Below, piece by piece: positions 1-12,200 of a stretch of 64,000 nucleotides of DNA. Under the pieces are notes generated by a model that saw nothing but the letters and a program-made list of their open reading frames with translations, made no database searches and was not told the origin of the DNA. This DNA comes from Symbiodinium kawagutii (taxonomy: Eukaryota > Sar > Dinophyceae > Suessiales > Symbiodiniaceae). Positions within the stretch are counted from its first letter, which is position 1; every line of letters begins with the position of its first letter. Location of the stretch: NCBI GenBank assembly GCA_009767595.1, contig VSDK01010537.1, forward strand, positions 294,811 through 358,810, written 5' to 3'. Position numbers and translations under genes: made by a program.

Positions 1-1930
1 TGGCCTTGAAAAATTATCAATAATGATTGGGTATCATAAGATTGTATCACAATACTGGTTGATAACAACCAACAACAAGAGCCGAATAATGGTCAATAGG
101 TTCATGATCCTTGATGTTTTGTTCAATGGTTCATGCTTCATCGTAATGGTTAATTGCAACGGCAGTAGTTGATGGTGATAGTAATTTGCAACATCAATCG
201 GTTTTTGTCAATGATTTGGGTATGGTCTGCTATACAAAATGGAGATAATACTTGCATGTGTATGTATTCAAATGATTACATTGGATGAAGATGCTCTATT
301 GCTGGTTATCATTGTACTAGCAATAACAGTTTATGACAACAACTCTTGATAACGGTTAGTGCGTATGTATACACATATATATATATAATACACACCAGAT
401 ATTGGTCGGTCGCGATTATTGCTGGCAATGATCCGCTTCAATACCCAACGATCACTTCAAATAACCCTTAACAGCACAACTATCACGTTTCATTCCCGCA
501 AGTTATCGTTGGATTCGGTTCGCCGTCCATGTCGGGGTGTCATTATCCCAACATGGTTGTGAGTCTAGAGCACCCCTGGCTGTGAACACATCCCACGAAC
601 AACGAAACCAGTCCAACTGTGGGGGTGTGAGCTATTACCCTTTTTTGGTTGGTGAATGTGGACCCAACCCGAGATCGTTTGGGGACCCTCCAGCTACCAT
701 CCAATCTTCACCATTTCTAGATCTTTATATATCTTTATACTGAACCAACCATAACTTTGGGGGTCCCCTATGGCTTGAAAAACAACTATATCAAGCGTCG
801 TGCTTGTTAACCGTTTGGAATCCAGAAGAAGGGGACGCCGCTGGTGATCAAACACTGAGCAATGATGGCAGCCTGGCAGCAAGAGCAACAACAAGGAACG
901 ACCTCTTGATCATGCTATTAGAGTGATGAATAATGGCTAATTGATACTGGTTCATTAACATTTACAATTCCTCATTAGCAATCGTTAATGATGGTCAATC
1001 ATCTTTTGGTATAATTGACACTGGTCATAACCGGTCACGAATGGTCAAAAAGGGTTCATACGGGTTAATGCTGCTAACAACAGCAACAGCCGCCGGTATG
1101 TTGTTTCCTGGCAGTTCCCAAAGGGACAGTTCGTCAAGGGGTGTGAAATCACAACATGGAGCCACAATGGTGGCACAATGTACAGTAAAACCTACTGACG
1201 TACGGTTGTCTGTGACATTGCTGAATATACATGCTTATGATTTTGTGTTTGAATACTGGATACATATAGTGATTTATTGATTATTTTCTATGTGCACAAA
1301 GCACTCAAACTATACTTCTAACTACAACATACCAATAGATATTGGATAATGCGTGTTATATCCACTGAATAAAACCGTTGCTGATTGGGTGCTATTACAC
1401 ACAAAGATACTGGATAAATACATGTTACGTCTGTTGAATGAAACTGTTGCTAATTGGCTGTTATTTATTGTATGTATTTGATCAATCCACCATTCCAATC
1501 ACTAGCAGCCGACAATGAACCATTATCATGACCTGCTGCCATTGCAATGAAACTGTTCTATACCAATGATGAATCAGTATTGACCATTGTCATGAACCAT
1601 CAGTCAATCATAATCAGCCATTGCTGGTTGGTGGTTGCTACCCCTCCGAGGCATATTGGTTAATCAACCAAAAATCCGAAATCATAGGGAAAGATNNNNN
1701 NNNNNCCACCAACTAGTTGTTTGACCATTAGTAAGTGTCGCTTCTTATCAACCAGTCTCCATTACAAACCATCATAAAACGATGAAACACCCATTATCAA
1801 ACATGATCAGCCAAAAAACATGATAACCATAATCATTTCAACAACCACCAACTACCAGTTGACAATTATTGTTGGTTGTCATCGCCTCTTATCAGCCATT
1901 ATGAGCAATTCTTCACCATTTTCAACATAA
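1..1930. other. AT-rich spacer, no gene seen
   Basis: Repetitive TTGGTTAAT/ACCATCATT-type sequence, a worn family A remnant at about 674-790, and no exon-like island. Confidence 0.6.
1696..1705. other. Short assembly gap (10 N)
   Basis: Ten N in AT-rich spacer. Confidence 1.
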
Positions 1931-2052
1931 GATATGGCTGTGGGTCAAGACCCTGTACCCCTGGTTCCCCCGTTGTTAACCATTGATGTCCTCATATTGT
2001 TGGTGGAAATTCCCCATTAGTTGGTTGGTTAATATTGACCCATACCCATATG
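1931..2052. mobile_element. Family C palindromic element
   Basis: GATATGGCTGTGGGTCAAGA left end; right end AATATTGACCCATACCCATA. A fragment with the same left end follows at 2128-2165. Confidence 0.8.
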
Positions 2053-2169
2053 ATAATGACAATCATTTCATCATATAAATGACTAGTAATGGATGATTTA
2101 GGGGTCCCCTATTTTGAGAAACCACTATATGGCTGTGGGTCAAAACCCTGTCATTACCCCTGATTCCGT

Positions 2170-2660
2170 GGTTTGAAAAGACGGAGGAGGAATCAGGCAC
2201 GTTTCTCAGGATGTCCTCTTGCGCCGAAGGAAGGCCTCGGCCAACAAGATGAGGCACCTTCCAAGGCATGCGGACCTGCGGACCGACGCCACTGTGCACT
2301 GCGAGGATGGTGGGAACTGAAAGGTAGGCATCCGGTAGTGTTGAAAGAAGGTTTGACGAGGACACGTGAAACACCGGCAGCATAAAAGTACAAAGGCCAA
2401 TCTCGGAGGTCTTCTCCACGGAAAGGGTAATCTTCACTGGACGCATTCCAGAATGTGGGCTGAGACAAAGTTGTAGTGGCTGTGGAGGAGGCTGGGTCTT
2501 CAGGCTGGATGATGGAAGAGCGCGCTGCACTTTCACTTGCAGCAATGTTGGAGCCATCGCAGGGATGCAAACAGTCAAGACGGCGAGGCTTTCGTAAAAA
2601 AGCCGCTGCAAGGAATGTGTGCAGTAGAAGTCATCGTGAGATTCCGCCGCTGACCTAATC
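2170..2660. other. Coding-like block, strand and product unknown
   Basis: About 490 bp of GC-richer sequence open in several frames on both strands, directly right of a family C fragment. No conserved motif and no clear splice pattern. Confidence 0.25.
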
Positions 2661-4376
2661 CTCTACAGTACTCCATCAAGGATCTTCGATGATATTCCGG
2701 TCATGTCACGCACAAAGATTGCGTAACTCTGGAGCCCTCGCCATAGCCCACGCGAATCGCTTCTCTGTTCGGAGGGCTTACGAGCACAAGGGTGGACTCA
2801 TGCTCAATCTTAAGCATTCACCAGCTATTTTGTTAGTTAAAGCCTTGACCCAACTCGCCATGTAGTTGGTTATATCCCCTATGATTGTTGCTCATCCCGA
2901 ATTATCAACCATTCACCAGCTATTTTGTTGGTCATTATCCCCTATTATTCACCATAATAGTATTAAACAATGATTAACCACAATCATGTTTGTAACTATC
3001 GTTTAGGTAGTGGTTGGTTAAATGATTATGTTATAAACCATTGATTTGGTAGGTTAATGAACTATGGTTGGTGGTAACATGGTAAATGATTTGTGTTATT
3101 ATTACCATGTTACTACCAACCATGATACCAACTACATGGCGAGTTATGATTATGTTATTAACCATTGACCCAACTCACCCATGGATTTCTGGCCAAATCG
3201 CCACAGCTTGGTCCCAGTGTCTGCACTGCGCTACGGATCTGGTTGATGACAGGAATCAACTTCTCCATGACCGGAATCCAACCTGTCAGACAGGGCGACC
3301 AGCCGAAGTAGGGTCATTTGTTGGTTGTTTAGTTGTTCAAATGGCTGGTAATCATCTTGTATCAGGGTTCGTTCATAGTGGTTATACAGATAATGTTGGC
3401 TGATAATGGTGGGTTCATTCATAATCATGGTTAATTAATAGTGGTTATAAGTTATACAAGTCATGTCACGTATTGGTTAGTGCACTAATGAATACCGTAT
3501 TGGTTAATCAATGATGGCTAGCTGTTTAGATGGCCTCTTGTCTGGTTGAAGGTTCCTGTAGGGTGGTTAACCATCACATTCTCAGGACAGATCATGGCAT
3601 TGCCTTGCAGAGCAAACACTGGTAGTCTTGTGAGCGCCATGGCAACTCCATGCAGTTGGCTCTGGGTTGTGTACTCAACCCAAACTGTACATACATAGCT
3701 AAGTAGTACATGCCAAACCTGGTGTTACATTGGTCTTATCAACTCAGCATTCCCGATGCGTGTCTCTTTTTATGTCGAATCGCTTGCACTGCTTGCCCAA
3801 CCCAATGATTCCACTTACTATTAATTATAGCAGGTAACCAACCCCAAACAACAATGGCAGAGACCGGCTGGTCACCTACTGTTATGGTGACTGGAAGCAT
3901 AGGGCAATACAAACCAAGCAGCTCAGCTCCTACATCGCAGCAGCACATTGACCGTTGGACAATGTCTACATCTTCTCACAGTGGCAGCAGGGGGTGCTGC
4001 CCATTCTCTACTAGAGGTCTCTCCTAAAAGATTCCGTGCCGATGGTATCGGTCAATCTGTTCATGGAAATTGGGTTGTGCGCAAAATCTTATGGCTATCT
4101 ATGGCTAGTATTCATGCAGAACTGAAGGTGGTGTGGACCTACGAAATTCTGTATGACCCAGGAATCTGTGCCAATAATTCGGTTATATTCGGTTATCTGT
4201 CCTCAGAACTGACTGTGAGTGCTGATCATCCCGTGGCCAAGCATCATCGTGCCGTCCAGCAGTAGACCAAACAGCCAGCCATCATCCTCATCCCCATTTG
4301 CAATTTGGTTGGTTTATTGTTGACCATTCATTCAATGGCAGGTCTCACCTGCTGACAAGTCCAAACGTCCAAAAGG

Positions 4377-4438
<62 letters not shown>

Positions 4439-5649
4439 GCCGTTGACCATTTATCACTTGTTCAAAGCAGCCCCTGTTGCCATCCAAAGTGCTGCAGTTT
4501 TCAAGTATTTGTTGGTTGTTGACCTTCAAGGGCAACCCGGATCTGTACATGCAACATGCGTGTGTGGCCATAGAGTTCGAGACAAAACCATATCACTACT
4601 GTGATTGTAGCCCTGGGATGAGGGGTGACACATTTGAATATTAATGTGATCAATTACAGTAATGAATATTGATGATATGGTGAATATTCACATCATATCC
4701 ATTCATATCCCGTCTATTGAATGATTTGATACCATTTGATATGGTTCTGACATCATGTATGAATATCCACAATAGTCGTGCAGTGACCCCTGCCACGTGC
4801 GCCAGCTGCTTTGCCCCGGCCTATGGTAACTTTGCCACCATGGAAACGTAGGCAACATCACACAGAACGTGCTGAGAAAAGAGTGCAGCCGGCTGTGGTC
4901 GCTACTGCTGATTTTTCTGCCTGCCGCTGTTGTTGGTGGCTGGGTCGATTGTGGCCGGTCGCTTGTTGTTGTTGATCTTCGCGATGGCAAGTTCATTCAT
5001 GAAACAAGGTTGAAAAAACAAAGAACAAATCAAAGAACCTTCCAACCAACTCAGCAATGAGAACACCTGGCAGAAACAGCCTGTTTTGATCTGTGCCCCA
5101 TGTAAGCAGGACTACAGCTCATCAGCACAGTGCGCAGCAGTATGTCCCCCGTGCAACATGGCATACTGTCAAAACATGTCACAACCATTGCAGAAAATGA
5201 GCAACAACTATCAAATGGTCAGCTCAGCACACAACAATGTTTTCTTTGGTTTTCTTCGAAGCACCTGGATGCTGGCTCTTTCCACGCTTCATCCTATTCT
5301 TCGCTCAGGAAAATCCTGGCAGAGCCAGCAAGGCTGCAGTGTTTCACAGCTTCCAGTGACAACCAAGAAACCACTGCGAGCAAATGCGCATGAATCATTG
5401 CCAGCGGCCAAAGCCAGGTTGGTACAGCTTAGTGGTTGACATTTCCAACAGCTCCCTGCCTTTGTCCTTCAAACACACAACAGCACATAGAACCTGGGTG
5501 GTCAACAGCATCATTTTAAGCGAAATGTTAGGATCGCAAAGAAACCTGGAGAATATCAATGCTTGACCATGGTTCGAATAATCAACAGAATCAAGCAATC
5601 AACCCCAATTAGTTGATTCTTGGATCCACAGCGTGTCTATAGCTATATC
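2661..5649. other. Spacer with microsatellite
   Basis: Contains the GTT run and moderately GC-rich stretches (3950-4265, 4740-5590) open in several frames but without splice-like borders or recognisable motifs. Confidence 0.5.
4376..4439. repeat. (GTT)n microsatellite
   Basis: About 21 GTT units. It would read as poly-Gln on the minus strand but sits in spacer with no gene context. Confidence 0.95.
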
Positions 5650-5880
5650 ATCCCATGCTGGCTGATCGAATTCCAAACAAATCACCAAACAATGGGCTCA
5701 CAACCCCACGGCTGGAATCAAAGAAACGTCCCAAATACCCAAAAGCTCCCCAAAACATCCGGGCTTGGAGGGCAAAAGCCCCGCTTTTGTTGAAAACAGC
5801 TCGGGCTAAGTCGTCAGACCGGACTACCAATGGATCAAAATCATCAAACAGAAGTCTAACTGGTAGGGTTCACCCCCAAC
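5650..5880. other. Coding-like block, strand and product unknown
   Basis: Open on both strands for about 200 bp. The + reading is Lys/Arg/Pro-rich (PRLESKKRPKYPKAP). No family recognised. Confidence 0.2.
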
Positions 5881-5906
5881 CATGCAGTGCTCAGAAGTTC
5901 ATTACT

Positions 5907-5985
5907 GATTGGTGGTTGAACCACCCCTAGGGAAAATATGTTTGACAACGAACCAACCATATGATAATACCACCAACCAGATTTG
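5907..5985. mobile_element. Family B element, shortened
   Basis: GATTGGTGGTTGAACCACCC left end and ATAATACCACCAACCAGA right end. Confidence 0.65.
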
Positions 5986-6785
5986 TTTTGACAGTGTTGA
6001 GTTGACAATCGCAAGCTACCAGTACAAGTGATTACCGTGCGCGCCATTTCTGGGTTGATAAGCCACTTGCAGTGGTAGTGAACATATGTAACCAACATAT
6101 TGCATCATGTCAACCCCAGATTCATAAAGCATAGATTGATTAATTTGGGGGGGGGGTACAATTTTAATGGGGAACCGAAGCGAACTTGGGGGATAACCCC
6201 CTATCAGTCAACAAAAGGTTTATTAATCCTGAGTTAATATCATATAGTTAATCCTAGTTAGACTTTCAAACGAATCAGCCAACCACTGATCCTTGATGCG
6301 GTGCAATTGATCATTGGCCGAGATTTGATCTCATATGAAAACGCGATCTCTTAAGTCATATCCAATTGCCATGAATAGATCCTGATCTAACTGAAATATT
6401 GGGGTGGTTTAGTGTGGATCTTCCACTAAGGGTTTATCGATAGTCAATCATGATTCACAAGGTGAATAAGATGGCATGGTCCAAGGTTGTTCATGCTGGT
6501 TGATTCTGGCTGATCGCGGTGATGCTTGGACCACGATTACGATCGATTACGGTAATAATTGTTCATGAGTGTTGAACCCTTATACTGTAATCAGTTGAAG
6601 CATCCATTCTTTCTTAGGTTCATTAGCCATCCTAAACCATGACTAGTCATCAGTCGTGGTTCATCACCGTCATGATTGAACCATCATTCACCACCATTGG
6701 CCATCATAGCGCTTGGTTTTAATGGCTACGCCAGCAGGAGAGCTCCCATCCCTCGCGGCCGCTTTTACGCCATGCAAATCGTTGC

Positions 6786-6827
6786 CGCCGTGGCGAAGTG
6801 AAACGTGCCGCGCCATTGCTGCGAGAC
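6786..6827 (-). CDS. Candidate exon downstream of 14-3-3, unrecognised
   Basis: In a GC-rich island (6720-6840), sense acceptor ATAGCAG|G and GC donor GCG|GCAACG; reads VSQQWRGTFHFATA. The + strand also carries an ATG-led open frame through the island (MATPAGELPSLAAAF), so the strand is not certain. Confidence 0.3.
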
Positions 6828-7129
6828 CTGCTATGGATAGGGAGATACCCACTCAGTGATGGTTCTTAATGCTATTAAGGTTTATCCAAGTTAAGAATGT
6901 TATCAGTGATTGCTATGACACTTATTTACATACTGTGTTAGAAACCTATGGTATTGACGCTTTCTGACAATCAATGACTCTAAATGTTTCAGTATCAACG
7001 GCAACCAGCTTTTCCAACCCTTCAGGATGGGTGCACCCCATCAGCTGACGTCAACCAGCAACGCGAATCAACTTCTTGGAACTGCTGGAGAAACTGTGGA
7101 GTAACAGTGTTGGAAGTGGCCACATGGAG

Positions 7130-7232
7130 GGCTCTCAAGCCATTGGGTACCCCAAAATTTGTTGGTTTATTACTAAACATGGTTTGTATAAGGGATGATT
7201 TGGAGAGTACCCCTATTTTGAGAAACCACCAC
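7130..7232. mobile_element. Family A palindromic element
   Basis: GGTACCCCAAAA...GGTTTATTACTA core and a CCCCTATTTTGAGAAACCAC right end; the left end has the TCTCAAGCCAT variant. Confidence 0.75.
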
Positions 7233-7239
7233 ATGGTGG

Positions 7240-9262
7240 ACATAGCATAATATTTGATGATATTGGTAGCTAGGATTACGTTCAGCTGTCCATTTAAGTG
7301 ATGGTAGGCCAAGAATTTTACAACTGCCTACAGTTGGGTTTGTGACTGGATGATTGTTGGTACAAACCATTGGCATCTTGCTTCACCAAGAGTCATTGTC
7401 CATGGATAACCCGCTATTCAGAATGTTGAGCCAATGGCCGTTGTTTTTCATTCAAGAATTTCCAGAAGTGGTGGCTTCTTTAGATATGGGTTTCGAATCC
7501 TTCACAAATGATTCTGCATAGGTGGAAACCAGTCATACTGTTTGATCTTAACGGATACTATTTCAATCGGTCGAAGTTTTCAATCACTTCCTTTGACCCA
7601 CTTTGCAATTAGTGGATGCTCGGTGGTGAATCAGCATGATTAGAATAGAGATGCGAATTTTGACTAATCACTGATTGCTACTGGTTAGCATATGACTCAA
7701 TAAGTTAGCTAACATATATTCTGCTAGTGACATGATGGCTAAAAGATGCTAATAATTTTTGATGAACGATTGCCACCGGGCTGGTTGATGATGGTCTTGC
7801 AGCAATGGCGTTCTTTCCTCCCGCACCTCTTAAGTGCGAGTTCGGTGACACTGTGCAGCCTCAGCGTGTGCAGAAACCATCGCATGCAGGGATCCAGATT
7901 GGAATCGATACTCCAAAAGACATGGATGGGTGATGGGAAATCATTCACCATCAACTGGTACTATTAGGAATCAACAATATGGTGGTGGATCATCAGAATG
8001 ATGAAGGGCGTATCAGTGTATCAACTATGTCACCGTGTCAACTGGTCATCAACCATGTCAACCACTGTCACCAACCTCTCAACCAACCATCACCCTCTGG
8101 TTTGCGCATAGCTGGCTGCAAGCCATGGGACCCCTAGGCCCCTAGCGCAACCAGCTGAAGGAACCAGCCATGAGCTCACATCATTGCCGTTGAACCATCA
8201 CTAGCCGTCATTGAACACTGGACTACTAACCGATATGTTAGCCAATATCAAACCGTGAATTCACCATCATTAATCCAACACCATCAAACCCTTGTCCGTT
8301 GTTATCCGAAACTTAAGCATGATATTTCCCGAACTGTTGTCAGTTGTTCTACCCTGTTGCCACCATCCATCTTTCCACAGGGCACCGTTTCAGGCCACGG
8401 TTGTCGTTGACAGCGAACCAGTGCCTTTGCAACCCAGGTCACGTGCGTTCAGTTATCCCAGCTGGTGATGCGCAGAATAGCGGTCAACCCGTAAAATCTT
8501 TAGCAAACAACCTTCTGCAACGAATATTTCATGTCTTAAAATGAGAATCTTCTTTCAAATGATAGATTCTCATCTTCATAAATCCTTCTCATTCGATGGC
8601 AATCAATCACCACCTATTCACGGGTAAACTGATGGTGCTTTATCAAGAGCTGGCTCTACCCATCATCAATACCCGGGATCAACATCCATTGACCATGACA
8701 AACTGATGACGATTCACCTATAGATTTTTTAGCAAATGATGGTTTCTTAAAACAGCAGACCTCAAAGACTGTTTGGCTAATTATATACCAACGGTGAATA
8801 TTGGAGGATTAGGGGGTACCCCTATTCTAAGAACTCCCTCAAATAGCATAATCCCTTGTCAATCATCAGAATGCCAGCCTTGGAAAAAAACAAAAAATCA
8901 TTGCACAGTAACTCCAATCGACATCGCTATTGACAATGATGAAACAGCCATGAACCATTTGTCTACATAAAGGATATGAAGTCCCTGACAATCATCTAAT
9001 GATCACTCATCCTTTCATCATCATTTTATGATCATTGACAATCATCTACAAGTTCAACCATCGTTCAGTCATCATCAAACCACCCTCCAATCATCATTCA
9101 AACATCATCCAACCATGATTGAATTAAGCATCACTAAAACTTCATCACAACCAAACTGTTAGCCATGAAATGACCATGCAGCCATCATAGCCACTGCCAC
9201 TGTTAGCCATAGCCATTAAGCATCCACTGCGCCAACATCACCAGGGATCAAGGAGCCAAGCG
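7240..9262. other. Spacer downstream of 14-3-3
   Basis: AT-rich with ACCATCATT repeats and a partial family A end at about 8800-8850. The 14-3-3 3' UTR must start here; no poly-A signal can be assigned. Confidence 0.5.
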
Positions 9263-9297
9263 CTAGAAGTCATCCACGGTGAGCCCATCGCCAGCAC
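9263..9297 (-). CDS. 14-3-3 exon 14 (C-terminal tail and stop)
   Basis: Encodes AGDGLTVDDF and TAG, resembling the acidic tails of other 14-3-3 proteins. The acceptor is CTCCAG|G, the same type as all other introns. It is the least certain exon because 14-3-3 tails vary. Confidence 0.7.
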
Positions 9298-12200
9298 CTG
9301 GAGAGTGACCGTGGCCGTTGTCCAACGGTAGCGACGGTTTCATCATGAACTCCAGCTGAAATAAGGGCAAAGGATCGTTGGTCAAGTTCGGCTAATGATG
9401 GTTGATGATGGTTTATCCAGTTGAAATAGGGCGAATTTGGATGAGTCAAATGTTAGGACAATGATTTAATGATGATTAACCAATCGTAAGTTCAAGGCTG
9501 GAGCATCCTACTGGCATGTTGACTGCTTCGTCATGAACTGAAACTGATGTTGGAAGTGACGAGTTCCTGGTTGCAGTGCTGGTTCCAGCCCAGCAACAAC
9601 TGGTTGATGGTCTGAATTTTGCCAACATTGGGATCTATGGGATCTTATCATCTATCGATACCAACCACATGGTTTTCACCACCAATGATGGTCATCAATG
9701 CGTCATCCCCCAAGCTTTCCATGGCTTTGAAGCTCCTTCGGGAACTGTTCACCAACCACAAATCATCTCAGCCCTCACCTCGCAATAACGCTATCTATCC
9801 CTGGTGGCGTAACTAGATCCCTTGCTAAAAGTCTAACGGCTTTAGTGGTTATATGGTAAATCAATCATATCCCAAGAAAGCTAAAAAGCTAAGTTCATAG
9901 CTGTAATCCTCATTGAAACCCCTTGGAAACGGCCCCTGGTCAAGCATTGGATGACCATCCCAATTGGGAACCGTGTTTACAATTGCGAGCCACAATTTGT
10001 CCAAACGTGACCAGTGCAAATGTAGCATTGTCAAAGTATATGACTGACCACGAAAAGCGCTTCCCCAGTGTTTGGTATCATGACTTGGATGTGCAGCTGG
10101 GGTTATAACTGGGAGATACTGACGGTCATCATAAACCCTATAACATGGCTTGAAACCCCTGGAACCATGGTTAGTTACCAGCTACTATCTGGGGACGCAC
10201 ATCCAAGTAGCACCCTCCACCCCTCTGTGACCCCATGTAAGAGTGGGATGCCATGAGTCAAACTGTTCGTCGAGCTGTTTGGGATAATCGTCCATGAACT
10301 TGGGCCGCTATTGGCCCATGTGGTCAATCCATTGTGAATCGCCCATGAATGGTCAATAACCAGGTCACTAAACATGATTGGTGCTCCTGAAATGGCACTA
10401 ACATGTGGTACTCACATCATTATAAGCCGATGATACTTTCAGCCAAGAATTATATGCCAATCATTGCTACTCACGGATGCTTAGTTTTCTGCCCAGCCGG
10501 CGCTGCTTCCTATGCGCCCATTGGGAGCCCATAGTCAGCTGCCCACCAAAACCAGGCGGTCTCCGGCCGCATGGGGTGGTGCGCCTCCTGGATTTTGCAT
10601 ATCGGAGGTCCACAGGGTGAGGTTATCCCGCAGCAGCTGCATGATGGCCTGGGCAAGGCGCTAGGGCGTGGCGCAGCATGAGTTGATAGCAACCAGCGGT
10701 TGTACGGGTAAGTACCATCACTGCAGGTTAGTTACTTGGCTTTGCTGATCGGGAGGATTGGTTCACAAGCAGTGGGAATACAATCAGTGGGAATATGATG
10801 GTGAAGCAGAGGGGTTCATAATCAGCATCAAATCGAAACAGTCTGTGGCTTTCAAGCTGTGTTTGAATAAGACCCTAGAACGCCGTTCAACAGGTCGGGG
10901 TGGTCCAAGAAAAAACTAGGATTCATCACAACGAAGATTCACCCTATTGCTTTCACTACCAACACCTGCCCAAAGAAATGCGGTAGCCCAACAATCCGCT
11001 TGATAGAGCATGGGAGTACCCACAATCCGCAGTGAAACCCTGGCCCATGGGGTGCTATTTCTCACCATCTGTCGTCAAGAAACAGCGCTGTCTTTGTAGC
11101 TGTCCTGGCAGGACGAATGTGGCGTGGAACCAGCCCTTCAGGGGTTAACTGAGTGCAGTAGCCTCCCGAAGTCCAACAAGTCCAACCAGGTTCCAGCACA
11201 GTGAGCCATGGTGACGAGTCAACCATGTGTGGCTTGACCATGCATCACCATGTAGAAGGGTTAATGATGGTAGATCAGGGTCAGCAGAAAATGATTTCGC
11301 AGGGGGGGGGCAAGCCTGGCTCCATCTTGAGTCCCAAGTGGTGACCAGGTCCATGCTCAAACCCCCGGGGGTGAATGGATGCACAGCTAAGACCACGTGT
11401 AGCACTCCTGTTCCACCAGCGCAACCATGGCTGAGTCCCGTACCAAGGCAGCTGGATATTTCCAACACTGCTCGATTGAACATATCTAACGGCCGGCTAG
11501 TCTAACGGCTAGTGGTTGGTTTGGCACAGCTGTGCTGATAAGAAACCAGTGCTGGAAGGTAGTTAATTGGAGGTAATTCCTTTTCACACAAATACGACCA
11601 ACACAACAACGCACCAGGTTAGGGAAATAAACCATTGCTAAACCTTTTGAACAACCTCGATTAAGACTAGTAATCCTCCGATATATGGCTATGGGTCAAA
11701 ACCCTGCTTGTTCCCATCATTAACCATTGTTTTCCCTATTATAGTTGCTTAATATTGATGGTTAATATTGACCCATACCCATATGTCAACCATTCTTGAT
11801 CATGACTAATCAACCTTGATATATATCCGCCCAGCAGCCCCAGCAGCCCCAGCTCCTCGTCGAGGCTGTCCATGACGGCCATTGCATCATCAAACGCTGC
11901 CTTTGACAGAAGACACGCCTTCTCCTTAGCGGCTTTGCTGGGTCACCCAGGGATACCCCAAAGGATAGAAGTAACGGCTAAACTGGTGGTTCAAAAGTCT
12001 TTAACCTGCGGTTTTTATCCCATTTAGTGGTTAAATCCATGGAAACAACCAGTGGTTCAAGCGACTTCTTTACCCGGCTTTGAACTTGTGGTTTAACCAT
12101 GGTGGAGCAGTGGTTTAACCCTGAACCAGTGCTAGCACACAAGTTACTGGCTAAACCCATTCAACTAGTGCTTTGTCCAATGGTTGAACTCGTGTGGTGG

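Noticed and set aside
2063-2611. 182-residue minus ORF as a confident gene
   Set aside because: All three minus frames are open in places, its C-terminal part runs into short-element sequence, and no conserved motif is seen; kept only as an unresolved block.
4332-4604. Poly-Gln / poly-Leu ORFs
   Set aside because: Created by the GTT microsatellite; no gene-like flanks.
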